Origin: Methylocystis hirsuta
GTDB taxonomy: Bacteria; Pseudomonadota; Alphaproteobacteria; Rhizobiales; Beijerinckiaceae
DNA: 64,000 nt
Assembly: GCF_003722355.1 (NCBI RefSeq)
Contig: NZ_QWDD01000003.1
Span: 124,001 to 188,000 of the forward strand
Reading direction: 5' to 3'
Position numbers and translations under genes: made by a program. The notes beneath the pieces were generated by a model. That model worked only from the letters and a program-made list of their open reading frames with translations, was not told the origin of the DNA and did not search any database. Position 1 is the stretch's first letter, and each line of letters starts with the position of its first letter. Positions 21,336 to 30,905 of this stretch are shown piece by piece.

Positions 21336-21967
21336 GGGAAAACTCCTGAGATTAGTCGTATAGGGGTTTATCGCAGCGCTTCCGCTTACTTCATTGTCCC
21401 CCGGCTCCATGCGCCTCCCCAGCCCGCGAGCACAACCTAAGAAATAGGGTTGCTCGTACAAATTAAACACTGCCGACTCAATTCATTCTGGGCGTTGATG
21501 CGGGTCAAGTCATATCCAACAGGTGTCGCTCCGGTCGAGCCAGGAAGCGATCACGCCGACGCCGTCTCGTTCGTGCGACGTTATGCGATTTCATGTTCGA
21601 ATGAGTTGGATTTATAGTGAAAAAATATGCAGCGGCAAACGCGAGTGCGACGAAGACGTCCTCCTCGTGGCGTCAATCTCTTTGTTTCGGCACCGCCTCA
21701 GTCGCGTTCACATTCGCAATGGAATCGGACATGCAGAACGACGCTAACCCCAAATACGTCGTGGCCTACGAAGTGGTCGCGACGAAATATTCTTGCTCGC
21801 ACCCTCAGTCGATGTCTCTCTTGGAACTTCGTACGAGTCGCTCTGCCTTCGCTACCACCTGCTTCGCCTCAAGCGATTGCGGAGCGGAAATCTGTTGCAG
21901 GAGCGCTTGCGTAAAATCCTGAAGCGGGGACGAATGTCGCCCCATCCAAGTTTACGTGATAACGCCG
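21336..21967. other. Intergenic stretch, no supported gene
   Basis: About 630 bases between the CBS gene and the esterase. Overlapping plus-strand frames occur near 21617-22044 but their composition shifts midway and they show no motif. The CBS promoter presumably lies in the left 150 bases. Confidence 0.4.
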
Positions 21968-22864
21968 TCATAGTTTACTTCGCAAGAAGGCGCCGATGCG
22001 CGCGATTGCTGCACGCCCTTCTGGCAAGATGCGCGCGAACATAGGCCAGACATGGAACATTCGCGGCCACACTTCGAGTTCGACATCCCGATCGGCTGCT
22101 CGCAGGCGCTCGGCCATTCGCATTGCATCATCGCGCAGCGCCTCATCGCTGCCGACAAAAATGAGAGTCGACGGCAGGCCCGTCGGATCGCCATAAAGTG
22201 GAGAGGCGTAGGGCGAGCGGGGATCCGCGCCGGCGAGATAAAGCTCGACGGCCTTCGGCATCAACTCAACCGGCACCATCGGATCGGAAGAGCCGTACTC
22301 AGTGAGTGATTGGCCGGTCAGCGCGAGATCGGTCCACGGCGAGAGCGCGACGGCGGCAGCCGGCAAGGGTAAGCCCTCATCGCGCAGACGCATCATGCTC
22401 GCGAGCGCGAGCCCGCCGCCGGACGAATCTCCGATAAACGCCACGTGGCGCGGCTCGGCGCACTCCGAGATAAGCCAACGATAGGCAGCGATCACATCCT
22501 CGATCGCCGCCGGAAACGGATGCTCGGGCGCAAGCCGGTAGTCGAGGCACAACACCCGCGCGCCGGCCGCGTCGGCGATGCGCCAGGTAAAATCGCGAAA
22601 CAGCGCCGGAAAGCCGAGGAGATAGGCGCCGCCGTGCAGGTGCAGGACGTATCGGTTTGGAAGCGAGCGGGGCGTGGCGATCCGCTCGGCTTTGACGCCG
22701 CCGGCGTCAACTACAATCAGCTCGGTTCCGCGCGGCGGGGGTGGCACGAGATGCGCGAAGCCGGCCACCTCTCGACGGACATCCTCGATTTGAATGTCCG
22801 CTCGAGACCGTGGCCGCATGAACCAAGGCAGGCAGAAGCGGATAAGCTCGGCACGCAAACTCAT
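21968..22864 (-). CDS. Hormone-sensitive-lipase family esterase
   Basis: A 298-residue alpha/beta hydrolase: oxyanion motif LHLHGGAYLLG, nucleophile elbow IGDSSGGGLALAS, then LSPWTDLALTG, the acid residue region SDEALRDDAMRMAERL and the histidine in RMFHVWPMF. These enzymes cleave short acyl esters. The start ATG at 22862-22864 overlaps the TGA of the preceding archaemetzincin gene (ATGA), so a longer upstream frame is rejected and the two genes are read as translationally coupled. Confidence 0.88.
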   Translation of the reverse strand: MSLRAELIRFCLPWFMRPRSRADIQIEDVRREVAGFAHLVPPPPRGTELIVVDAGGVKAERIATPRSLPNRYVLHLHGGAYLLGFPALFRDFTWRIADAAGARVLCLDYRLAPEHPFPAAIEDVIAAYRWLISECAEPRHVAFIGDSSGGGLALASMMRLRDEGLPLPAAAVALSPWTDLALTGQSLTEYGSSDPMVPVELMPKAVELYLAGADPRSPYASPLYGDPTGLPSTLIFVGSDEALRDDAMRMAERLRAADRDVELEVWPRMFHVWPMFARILPEGRAAIARIGAFLRSKL

Positions 22865-23397
22865 TTGCTCAAGCCACTGGAGCGGATGCGCGCTAAGCGG
22901 AGCGTCTCCTCGCAGCGGGGGCAGTAGGAGGCTCCTTTTCGGTCCGTCTCGCCCAGGGTATTGCTGAACCACATGACGCAGCAGGGATCGGCGCAATGGC
23001 CGAGCCCGAAGGTGTGGCCGAGCTCGTGCATCGCTTCCTTCAAAGCGCGGCCGCGAAAGCGCTCTTCGTCGGCGTCGAGATAGAGCCGGAACAGCGAGAT
23101 GACGCAGGCCTTTCCGTTCGGCCGGGCGACGCCAAAGACGAAGTTCAGATCGCCCGCGTAGAGGTCAACGTCCGTGACGGCCAGCACGCGCTCGGCCCTG
23201 GCCGAAAGCGCCAGGCCGAGCAGGCCATCGGCATGGAACTGGCCGCGCTTGGCGTCGAGCGCCCGCTGCGGCAGCGCGCGCCGCCTGGCCAGTTCGACAA
23301 CGAAACCCATGCCGCCTAAGTCCTGCGCCAAGTCGTCCAGCGCGCGGCGGTCAGGGTTGCCCACCGGCAGCAAAGTGATATGGGGCATGTCCGTCAT
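22861..23397 (-). CDS. Archaemetzincin-family zinc metalloprotease
   Basis: A 178-residue protein with the full archaemetzincin signature: MHELGHTFGLGHC gives the zinc histidines and glycine, followed by ADPCCVM and, some 16 residues on, CPRC, the second structural metal site. Family members are known mostly from archaea and vertebrates with scattered bacterial examples. No signal peptide is visible, so it should act in the cytosol. It overlaps the esterase gene by four bases. The start may be the ATG at 23397 or the one three codons later. Confidence 0.88.
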   Translation of the reverse strand: MTDMPHITLLPVGNPDRRALDDLAQDLGGMGFVVELARRRALPQRALDAKRGQFHADGLLGLALSARAERVLAVTDVDLYAGDLNFVFGVARPNGKACVISLFRLYLDADEERFRGRALKEAMHELGHTFGLGHCADPCCVMWFSNTLGETDRKGASYCPRCEETLRLARIRSSGLSK

Positions 23398-23447
23398 GGA
23401 ATCGATTGACTTCGCGTTAGGCCGGAAACACGCCGCTCGCGGCGCCG

Positions 23448-23708
23448 CTAGTAGGTCCTGTGGAACAGCCCCGCGATCTGCTCCGTCTTGCGCAAGCCGT
23501 TGTACAGGTCGTCAGCGTCCTGCGTCGGCAGCACGTTGGTCCCTAAACACGCCGTGCAGAGTGCCATTGCGAGCCATTTCCAGTCATTGCGCTTGAACAG
23601 GATATTTGCAGGAGCGACATTGCCCTCGACATTAACAGAAACTTCAAGGGTCGTTGCCGGCGGTTTTTCGGCCCTTGAGCATTCGAGCCGGCAATAGAGG
23701 GGGCACAT
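23448..23708 (-). CDS. Possible small hypothetical protein
   Basis: An 86-codon open frame, MCPLYCRLECSRAEK onward, ending DDLYNGLRKTEQIAGLFH. The C-terminal 60 residues look protein-like. However its start codon overlaps the divergent DJ-1 start (CATG), which is unlikely for two real genes, and I recognise no family. It would precede the archaemetzincin gene on the same strand. Confidence 0.3.
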   Translation of the reverse strand: MCPLYCRLECSRAEKPPATTLEVSVNVEGNVAPANILFKRNDWKWLAMALCTACLGTNVLPTQDADDLYNGLRKTEQIAGLFHRTY

Positions 23709-24216
23709 GCGAGCACTGATCGTCAGCTCCGACCGTTTCGAAGACAGCGAACTCTCCGAGCCGCTGCAACAATTGCAGGCAAAAGGGGTGGAAGTGGACA
23801 TTGCCGCGCCGCAGCAGGGACCGATCACCGGTAAGCACGGACACAGGGTGAGTGCCGGCCTGGCCCTCAGCGCTGTGCGGGCAGAGGATTACGAGCTGCT
23901 GCTGCTGCCTGGCGGCGAAGCGCCGGCGAGTCTGCGGAAGATCCCCGAGGCGGTGGCCATCGCCCGGCATTTCCTTCAGGCCGACAAGCCCGTGGCCGCG
24001 ATCTGCCACGGGCCGCAGCTCTTGATCGCCACCGGCCTCATGGCGGGACGCACCGCCACCTGCTATCGCGCGGTGAGACAGGAGTTGGAGGCCGCAGGCG
24101 CGAACTACTTGGACCGCGAGGCGGTCGTGGACGGCAATCTTGTCACCTCGCGCCAGCCGGCCGATATTCCCGCCTTCATGCGGGCGATCTTCAGAATCAC
24201 GAGACTGTCGGGCTGA
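23707..24216 (+). CDS. DJ-1/PfpI family protein
   Basis: A 169-residue protein of the DJ-1/PfpI superfamily: ALIVSSDRFEDSELSEPL at the N-terminus, LLLPGGEAPASLRK, the nucleophile elbow AAICHGPQLLIATG with the reactive cysteine near residue 103, and VVDGNLVTSRQPADIPAF near the end. Members are stress proteins with protease, glyoxalase or deglycase activity claimed. The order of motifs matches the general stress protein 18 subgroup. It faces away from the archaemetzincin-esterase pair. Confidence 0.9.
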   Translation: MRALIVSSDRFEDSELSEPLQQLQAKGVEVDIAAPQQGPITGKHGHRVSAGLALSAVRAEDYELLLLPGGEAPASLRKIPEAVAIARHFLQADKPVAAICHGPQLLIATGLMAGRTATCYRAVRQELEAAGANYLDREAVVDGNLVTSRQPADIPAFMRAIFRITRLSG

Positions 24217-24672
24217 GATTGGCAGTTTCCCACCCAAGAACCCGAGGCCATCGAGAAGCGAGTTGGCGGTTTTCGAATTCCACCCCATGTCGAAGTGGTG
24301 GACGGAAATGCACATACTGCATGGCTCGCATGAATGTCACGAGATCTGACTGGTTCGCTGCGATGAGGTCGTTCGATGCTTTCGGCCAATTAACTCGGGC
24401 TTTCGTAATGGCCCGCGTGGAGTCAAGTCCCTCGTATCAACTTCTCCAACCTTTGGTCTTCGTCGCCGGTCTCTTGCTTCCGTCCGTGGTCGGCGCGAGG
24501 CCGCCACACTATGCCATCAGAGGAAACAGCGAGCCTATCTAACTACGCGTAGTCCATCGCGAGATGGCCACGGCCCGATTTCCGGCTTCACCGATTCCAT
24601 CGTCCCGGCGACGGGACTTCGGACGAAGCGGGCCTTGTCAGGTCCGCTCCGGAATCCTTGTTTCCTTCTGGT
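24217..24672. other. Intergenic stretch, no supported gene
   Basis: About 450 bases between the DJ-1 gene and the IS110 element. A plus-strand frame at 24219-24542 has no motif. The right 100 bases probably belong to the IS110 element, but no end could be fixed. Confidence 0.4.
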
Positions 24673-25719
24673 TTAGGCGTTGACGTGTTGCGTCGCCTTT
24701 CCTTCTTTCGTCCAGCGGAAGCTCGTTCCGTCGACCCACATCCGATGAAGGATCACGCCGATCTTGCGCGCCAAGGCGACCTTGGCCCGTTTCGTCCCAC
24801 GCCGTTTCGCGACGTCCATTCCCCAGCGCTTCAGCGCCGAGAAACGCGTGACGCGCGACAGAAGGGCATTGGCCGCTTCGTAGAGCGCGGTGCGCACCAT
24901 CTCGTCGCCAACGCGCGTGACGCCGCCCGTCACGTCGGTTTCTCCCGACTGGTATTTCCTCGGCGTCAGGCCGAACAATGCGCCGACGGCTTTGGATTTC
25001 CGGATCCGCGTCGGATCGTCGATCGCTGTCTTGAACGTTATCGCCACCAGCGCGCCGACGCCCGGCGCGGTCATCAGGTGGCGGCACACAGCGTCGGCGC
25101 GCACGATCGCCAGCATGGTTTTATGCAATCTCGAATATTCCTTCTGCAGGGTAGCTCGCGCCGCGAGCATCGCCTCGGCGATCTTTTCCAACATCGCTTG
25201 GCCGACACACAGCTCGCGCGCCCGCGCATCGAAATTCTTGCGCGTCACCACGCCCATTTTGAGCCCGAACCCGCGTAGAATGCCGCGAATGCTGAATTCC
25301 ACGTCGAGCAATTTGCCGAGTAGCTGTTTACGAGCGACGAGCAGCGCTCGCACTTCCTGTGAACCAGTCGATTTGCAATGAACCGACCGAAACCAGCCCA
25401 TCCGGATCAGCTGGGCGATGCCGCGCGCATCACGCCGATCCGTCTTCACGGTCATCGCCGACAGCGCCGCCTTCACGTGCCGGGTCTCCAGAAGAACGGT
25501 TTCAAAACCGGCCGCGGTCAATCCGGCGTGTAGCCATTGTGACAGCGGTCCGGCTTCGAGCCCGATCCGCCCCACCGGAATGCGAAGCCCCCTGAAAAAA
25601 CCGATGAGCGCAGCGGGATCGCTCGGGACTTTCGTCTCTCTCACGATCTTCCCCTTCGCATCCACAATGCAAACGCTCGAGAGTTCCAAAGACACGTCGA
25701 TCCCGGCATAATGTTCCAT
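24673..25719 (-). mobile_element. IS110-family transposase, intact
   Basis: A 348-residue DEDD transposase. The RuvC-like N-terminus reads YAGIDVSLELSSVCIVD and KTDRRDARGIAQLIRMG, and the C-terminal serine-containing domain reads MTAPGVGALVAITFKTAI and ARKIGVILHRMWVDG. IS110 elements move through circular intermediates and usually leave no inverted repeats; none was found. It lies next to the 3' end of an AI-2E transporter remnant. It differs from the second IS110-type element at 39521-40888. Confidence 0.9.
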
Positions 25720-25839
25720 GGTTGTCCTCCGTCCGGCGATGCTTGGGGCCTGGCGTCAAACCAGAACCCCGTTTCACCATCATACGGGGGACAACCACCC
25801 CTCCGCCCAGCTCAGGGTGCGGGCCATTACGGCATCTAA

Positions 25840-26272
25840 TGCGATCGGTCAGCCGTCGAGCCGTCGCGTATCCATGCGCTTGCGAGATCCCATGCCACAG
25901 CGAGGACAACTGGGCCCCGAAGAGGCCGGCAACGCCATGCGCATGCCCGCCGCCAATGACGCCAATGAAAATCGCCATCGTGGGGTTGGTGAGGCTGCGC
26001 GATAGAAGGCACGGCTTGAGGAAATTGTCCATAAAGTTGACGATCAGCCTACAAATGGTGTGGCTAACGCAGCTCCAGTCACCCAAATTTGCGCAGCCCC
26101 ATATTATAACGGGGGCGACGATGACTAATGGTCCAAGTTGAATAATTCCCAAAACAAGAACCGTAAGCGCCAACAGGCTTGCGCCGGGAACGGCCGCCCA
26201 TGTCATGCCGACTCCTGCAACGATCGACTGAAGTAGCGAGAGGCCGATTACGCCGCGAAACTGCGGCGGCAA
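25840..26272 (-). pseudogene. AI-2E family transporter (PerM-like) C-terminal remnant
   Basis: The minus strand shows GVIGLSLLQSIVAGVGM, VPGASLLALTVLVLGIIQLG, VIIWGCANLG, then NFMDNFLKPCLLSRSL and GVIGGGHAHGVAGLFGAQL, the conserved final third of AI-2E/PerM proteins. The first two thirds are missing, and local wording after GDWSC is unlike the family, which suggests compensating shifts. The 3' end runs into the IS110 region. Not functional. Confidence 0.7.
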
Positions 26273-26339
26273 TCCCCGGCGGGGGGTATGGGCGGCATGG
26301 AATACTGACGCCCAAAAAACTGCGAGAGATTAGTAATGA

Positions 26340-26366
26340 GGCCCTGGGGGATCTCCCCCCAGGGCC
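26340..26366. terminator. Strong GC hairpin between AI-2E remnant and hsp20
   Basis: GGCCCTGGGGG, loop ATCT, then CCCCCCAGGGCC form an 11-pair stem. On the plus strand it is followed by TTTC and on the minus strand it lies 23 bases beyond the hsp20 stop. It is most simply an intrinsic terminator for hsp20, though the T-run is weak. Confidence 0.65.
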
Positions 26367-26389
26367 TTTCACGTGCAGCACGCCTAAGG

Positions 26390-26887
26390 CTATTTCGTTT
26401 TGATTTCGATTGTTTTTTGCGCTTTTTGAGCCTCCGGCGTCTTTGGAAGGCGGACCGTTAGCACGCCCTTGTCGAACGAGGCCTCGATTTTGTCCGCATC
26501 GACACCCTCGGGGAGGCGGAAGGCGCGCTTGAAGGAGCCATAACGCCGCTCAGAGAAGTAGTAGCCTTCCTTCTTTTCTTCCTTCTCTTCCTTTTTTTCG
26601 CCGCCGATGGTCAGCGTCCCGTTCGACAGCTTTACCTCGACGCTTTTGTCGTCCATGCCCGGCAGTTCCGCCGTGATTTCATACTCTTTTTCCTTTTCGA
26701 CGAAATCCACCGCGGGCGTCGCTGGGAACCCGCTGAGAAGGCGATCGAAGGGTTCGAAAGCGCTGACGCTTGCTGGAGCAGGAAACTCCTCAAAGAGCCG
26801 ATTGATCTGGCGCCGTAACGTTTCGAAGGGGTGCCACTCTAAGCCGGTCTCCTTTTTTACCGGCAGTTTGGTTTCTTTTTCCGCCAT
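26390..26887 (-). CDS. Hsp20/alpha-crystallin small heat shock protein
   Basis: A 165-residue class A sHSP. After a charged N-terminus (MAEKETKLPVKKETG) come the LRRQINRLFEEF helix, PAVDFVEKEKEYEITAELPG opening the alpha-crystallin domain, a lysine/glutamate-rich loop (GGEKKEEKEEKKEG) and the final GVLTVRLPKTPEAQ. The start at 26887 follows GGAAGGAAACGGAC. It resembles the IbpA-type partner often found beside dnaK; here the divergent neighbour is a dnaK fragment. It is a holdase that would feed DnaK and ClpB or Lon. Confidence 0.92.
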   Translation of the reverse strand: MAEKETKLPVKKETGLEWHPFETLRRQINRLFEEFPAPASVSAFEPFDRLLSGFPATPAVDFVEKEKEYEITAELPGMDDKSVEVKLSNGTLTIGGEKKEEKEEKKEGYYFSERRYGSFKRAFRLPEGVDADKIEASFDKGVLTVRLPKTPEAQKAQKTIEIKTK

Positions 26888-27274
26888 GTCCGTTTCCTTC
26901 CGTAGACGACAAAGTTGCCCACCACGATTGCTGTCGCGAAAAGTGAGACCGAGCGGGAACGCCGCAGTCCCCACGGCATAAACTCGCCGGTATCTGCGAC
27001 AGATTCAAGTCGGGGCGCGCAGGTCAAATCGCTGCGATCGACATGCCCAATCAGCGTGAGAAGGATTGAAGGCCGCTGCGTTCTCTCACGAACCGCCGGC
27101 TTGCGTCGGCGACTTGGAGCTAAAGAAGGCACTGCGCCGCCGCAGCGGCAGCGTCCCGGTCGGCGACCGATAGCATCTCGGTCAGAACGGACCAGCGGTT
27201 GCGAGGAGGAATGATAGCGGTCAAAATCAACCCCAGACGGCTCAGCATTTGTAGTCCCGTCAAGGAACGCAAAT
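26888..27274. promoter_or_regulatory. Divergent control region between hsp20 and the dnaK fragment
   Basis: Nearly 390 bases between two outward-facing chaperone genes. On the hsp20 strand a CTTGAA (plus-strand TTCAAG, 27004-27009) fits a sigma-32 minus-35 box, but no clear CCCCATNT-like minus-10 follows at the right spacing, so this is weak. AAGGA lies before the dnaK start. No CIRCE repeat is present. Confidence 0.35.
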
Positions 27275-27646
27275 ATGCCGATTATCGGTATCGATCTTGA
27301 CAGCTCGAATTCGGCCGCTGCGGCGCTGCGGGGCGGCCGCCCAACGGTCATCCCCAGCTCCGAGGGCTTTACCTTGGGCGGGAAGGCTTTTCCGAGCTTT
27401 GTTGCATTGACTGCGGGCGGACAGATGCTAGTCGGCGAGCCCGCGCGCCGGCAGGCGACAGCGAACCCGGAAGGGACGACCACCGCCTTCAAGCGATTGA
27501 TGGGCCGCCGCGAGAAGGTGCGTCTGCGCGATCGTGAGTTTTCGCCCGAAGAGCTATCGGGCTTCCTGCTGCAGAAGATCAAGCGCGATGCTGAGGCCTT
27601 TCTGGGCGAATCGATCAAGCAAGCAGTCGTGACGGTCCCAGCTTAT
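27275..27646 (+). pseudogene. DnaK/Hsp70 N-terminal fragment
   Basis: The first 124 codons encode the start of an Hsp70 ATPase domain: [15 protein letters not shown] (phosphate-1 region), [32 protein letters not shown] and [12 protein letters not shown]. The normal continuation DDNQRxATKDAG is missing and the frame runs into DNA antisense to the next genes. The phosphate loop reads LDSSNS instead of the usual DLGTTNS, so this was already a divergent Hsp70. The remaining 80 percent of the gene is absent. Confidence 0.85.
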
Positions 27647-27727
27647 TTTGCATGGCTGTTTCCGCTCGGAACTCCACTTCGGCAAAGAAGTCAGGGGCGA
27701 CATTGGCTTTCCGGCGCCAGAGTTCTC

Positions 27728-28735
27728 TTACCATGTCCAATTGATCTGCCCGAGTTCGCTTCCGTCCGGCGTTACGTAGAGGTCGCCGAACTGGACGATC
27801 CTCGCCTGGTCGCTTCCCACCGCGGTCGTCAGCGCGAGGACTCGACTCGAGAAATCGATGCGATCGATTATTCCAAGCCCGCGGCAGCGTCCCGTTTTGT
27901 CGGCGACCCCACACAAAAGGCTGTGTTCGAAGCCCACGGGCAACACTTTGCTGCCTGAGGGCGCCCGGTCCGGCGCGCCGACGATTAGAAGACCTTCGGC
28001 CGTCTGCTCTGCATGCACGGCGCCCTCCCGAGCGGCCGGCTTGCCCGTGAACAGCAGCGTGCGCTGGAAAGCGAGCGCTTCCAACGGCAGCTCGAGGCGA
28101 TTTGCGTTGGCGAAGTGCCGTGCGTAGGCCCGCGTGCGCACCTCGATCCTTTCGCCATTGTCTTTCGGACGCGCCGCGCGGGAAGGCTTAAGCCGGATAA
28201 AGTGGGCGTGGCGATTGGCCACACGAATGGGCGCAAGCTCGTTTCGCCGCTCCAGGGCGACAATAACGTCGGGCCGCACGGCTTCGATCTTGTAGTTCTT
28301 GAGCACTCGCCCCGTGTCGTGAATCAGCCCTGTGGTGTCGATGATGATGAACGGGGCGCTGGCCTGGTGCGCGAGGTTCGCCGTCCCGATCACGAGGGGC
28401 AGGAGGCGGCCCATCGGATTCGTGCTTCCGACAAAGAAATGGGCGAGGGGCGACGCCGCCGAAAAATCGACCGAGCCGCTGAAACGAGCGAGCGAAATTG
28501 TTGCCGGCGGCCCGAGATTGGTCTGCCCGATATCGGCGTCGACAACGTCCACCTCGGCTCGCTGCCCCAGGGTTTCGGCCAGATAACGACAAAAACTGCT
28601 CTTGCCGACGCCAGCGCCGCCAACGAGAAGGACGGTGCATCGAACGCGTCGGAGTATCTCCGCAGCGGCGGCTTCCCATTCGGGCGGAATGTCGAGTCCG
28701 CCGCCTGATTTCACGTTCACTGGCAGCCTCCTCAC
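27728..28735 (-). CDS. Grc3/Clp1-like polynucleotide 5'-hydroxyl kinase
   Basis: A 335-residue P-loop protein of the Clp1/Grc3 class: Walker [18 protein letters not shown] near residue 40, [19 protein letters not shown] (the kinase Walker B and metal-binding DxDxGQ), the [19 protein letters not shown] segment with [15 protein letters not shown], and a C-terminal beta domain with [15 protein letters not shown]. Archaeal and eukaryotic relatives phosphorylate RNA or DNA 5'-OH ends. The start is GTG at 28733-28735 and overlaps the TGA of the THEP1 gene, so the two are coupled. Bacterial examples are uncommon. The frame is intact. Confidence 0.85.
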   Translation of the reverse strand: MRRLPVNVKSGGGLDIPPEWEAAAAEILRRVRCTVLLVGGAGVGKSSFCRYLAETLGQRAEVDVVDADIGQTNLGPPATISLARFSGSVDFSAASPLAHFFVGSTNPMGRLLPLVIGTANLAHQASAPFIIIDTTGLIHDTGRVLKNYKIEAVRPDVIVALERRNELAPIRVANRHAHFIRLKPSRAARPKDNGERIEVRTRAYARHFANANRLELPLEALAFQRTLLFTGKPAAREGAVHAEQTAEGLLIVGAPDRAPSGSKVLPVGFEHSLLCGVADKTGRCRGLGIIDRIDFSSRVLALTTAVGSDQARIVQFGDLYVTPDGSELGQINWTW

Positions 28736-29295
28736 GCAGCGGGTGGTTGAGATTTCCTGGCGAGCCAGGTGATGATGCTAGCAGGCAGATCATTGCGATT
28801 GGCGGTTGTGACCTCCCATAGCTCGCATTCCGGCATGCGCTTGACCTCGGCGATGAAGCCGCCTCCGCGTGCGCCGACGGTGGCGACGATCGGCGCTTCG
28901 TACGAGAGCAGGGCGCGCATGGCGGTGATGAAGCGATCGGAAAGGCATTCCATCTTGCCGATCTCGTCCACCAGATAGGCGCGCGCGCCGGAGTCGGGGC
29001 CGAGCAACCGCGCCGCATCATCGAGCGCCCTTACGTCTACGCCGTATTTGCCTACGGCGTGGGTTTTCGGAAAACCCACATGAGCGACGACGCGCGCCCT
29101 CTGGTCGAAGTCCACAAGCCGGAAGCCGCGTCGTTCTCCATCCTCGCGAATCTCTTCGGTATAGAAGCCCCGGAGCCCTTTCGATCCGAGACGTTCGGCG
29201 ACGCGCCGGATCACCGTTGTCTTGCCGACGCCGGGCGCTCCGGTGAGCAACAGGACGCGACCGTCTGTATCGAAGCTTTCGGACATGCCTGTCAT
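28732..29295 (-). CDS. THEP1-type nucleoside-triphosphatase
   Basis: A 187-residue NTPase of the THEP1 family: Walker A LLTGAPGVGKTTVIRRVAER, GLRGFYTEEIREDGERRGF, and Walker B YLVDEIGKMECLSDRF, with FIAEVKRMPECELWEVT near the end. The archetype from Aquifex aeolicus hydrolyses NTPs; the human relative (cancer-related NTPase) is similar; the cellular role is open. It is the first gene of an overlapping pair (GTGA) with the Grc3/Clp1-like kinase, which suggests a joint role in nucleotide or RNA-end chemistry. The start could be 29295 or the ATG three codons later. Confidence 0.9.
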   Translation of the reverse strand: MTGMSESFDTDGRVLLLTGAPGVGKTTVIRRVAERLGSKGLRGFYTEEIREDGERRGFRLVDFDQRARVVAHVGFPKTHAVGKYGVDVRALDDAARLLGPDSGARAYLVDEIGKMECLSDRFITAMRALLSYEAPIVATVGARGGGFIAEVKRMPECELWEVTTANRNDLPASIITWLARKSQPPAA

Positions 29296-29708
29296 TTCAT
29301 CAGCAGCGGCGCCTTGCCTGGGGCGTGGCTTTGTTCCCGTAGTCCCGGATGAGTTCCAGGTAACGCTCCCTTGTCGCCTTCAACTGGGTTGAAACGAAAT
29401 ATCGGGGCCACACAGCAAGGCTGCGGTGCGTCGCATCGAGACTTGCTCCATGTCGAACGGGCGCAACATGCGCGGAATAAGCCAAACTGAGTCTTCCCTT
29501 TTTCCTGCCAGTGCGACTCACTCGGGTTCGTAAGTCTCAAGCTCGTCGATTCGGGCGAAACGCAAACCGCTCTCAATCGAACGAGCGGGAGACGATCGCA
29601 ACAGCTGACAGCCAGGAATGACGAACCGCGACGAAAACCGACTGCGCGAGGGCTACGCAAGCAAATTCAAAATACGATAGTCTACCCGTGCTATTCAGGA
29701 GTCTTCCC
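29296..29708. other. Intergenic stretch with a possible minus-strand remnant
   Basis: A minus-strand open frame at 29300-29521 encodes LKATRERYLELIRDYGNK near its end and might be the tail of a lost gene; no family is recognised. The right 20 bases contain the AGGAG ribosome site of the flavodoxin-type gene. Confidence 0.35.
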
Positions 29709-30259
29709 ATGAAACCGATTTTGATCGTCTATGGCGCAACTAAAGGTCAGACTCCCATAATCACAGAATTTCTGGCGGAGCGCTTACGCAAACAGGGGAA
29801 CAGCGTGGATCTGGTCGACAGCGCAACGAATGCCGCAGACCAGGTTGTCCCGATCTATGTCGGCGCGATCATTGGTGGATCCATGCACTACGAAAAGCAC
29901 CAAACCGCGTTGACGCATTTCGTCAAAATGAATTTGGCCTGCCTGAATACGATCCCCACTGCGTTTTTCTCCGTAAATCTCGCGATGCTGGAGAAAGACG
30001 AGAAGGGGCGCGCCGAGGCGAAGCAGTATGTAGATAGGTTTCTCGACGGGACGGGCCTGAAGCCGATCATCACGCGCCTGATCGCCGGCGCGTTGAAATA
30101 TACGCAGTACGACTTTTTCAAGCGCTTCATTTTGCGGCATTTCACGAAGCTGGGGCTGCCCTCGCTGAGGCCGAGCAGGATACCGAATATACAGATTGGG
30201 CCGAAGTGGGCGCCTTCGCCGACGAGTTTCTCTCCTGCGTGCAAAACGAGGGTAGATAA
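29709..30259 (+). pseudogene. HemG-like flavodoxin-domain protein, frameshifted
   Basis: The product starts ILIVYGATKGQTPIITEFLA, the FMN-binding loop of HemG-type (menaquinone-dependent protoporphyrinogen oxidase) flavodoxins, and continues VYVGAIIGGSMHYEKHQ-type and NTIPTAFFSVNLAM segments. Near 30160 the frame shifts; the next frame continues AEAEQDTEYTDWAEVGAFAD and ends TAA 30257-30259, the usual C-terminus. Only the last 35 residues are affected, so the FMN domain might still fold. The start at 29709 has AGGAG eight bases upstream. Confidence 0.8.
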
Positions 30260-30373
30260 TTCGGGCGGTGAGACGATCGGAGGATTGTTCAGAATTCGCG
30301 CGAGCGGGCGTGGGTTTACCTGCGATTCACGTGCGAGTTAAGCCTCCAAAGACGCGCATTTACGAATGGAATC

Positions 30374-30905
30374 TCAGTCCCGTTTATTCTCGCACATTCG
30401 TATCTGAGTCGCTGCGTGATATCTGCCGCCACTTCGTTCCGTTTGGCCCGCCAATGCTTCTCTTGCAACCCAACGCCGCTGCGCTCGCGGCCGCTTTTTC
30501 AATTGGCGAACGTTTTGCGACTCGCTTTCGCTTTTCTCTCTGGCGAGAATGTCGGCCCAACCCGCAGGTACCAGAACCGAGCAAGCCAGGGGGAAGATCT
30601 GACGCTCTTCAATCTCGATCTTCCGCCTTTCATGTTGCATGAAGCTCCGCGCAGCTTCGTCGAAATCTTGGCGTGAAACGCGCTGTTCGTTGAGAATCTC
30701 TTGGCGGCGTTCGCTGAGAACCTGGAGACCCGAAGCGGCCATGGCTCGCTCGGCCAAAACATCGTCGATTGCTCCGGCGTACGCTTTGCCCCGGCTTTTG
30801 ATGAGAGCGAAGAGGAAGTCCTCACGTTGGGAGCAGTATTCGCTGAGGAGCAGTCGGAAATATTCGACGGTTTCCAAAGTCGCGTCGCGTCAACTGCATT
30901 GTCGG
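30374..30905 (-). pseudogene. Hemerythrin-like (HHE) domain remnant
   Basis: The frame shows VEYFRLLLSEYCSQREDFLF, then FDEAARSFMQHERRKIEIEERQIFPLA, which has the layout of HHE cation-binding proteins (helices 2 to 4). The first helix with its histidine is missing, and the usual HHPKED is replaced by CSQREDF, so the diiron site is incomplete. The tail after LVPAGWADILA is unlike the family. Probably a decayed gene. Confidence 0.55.
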
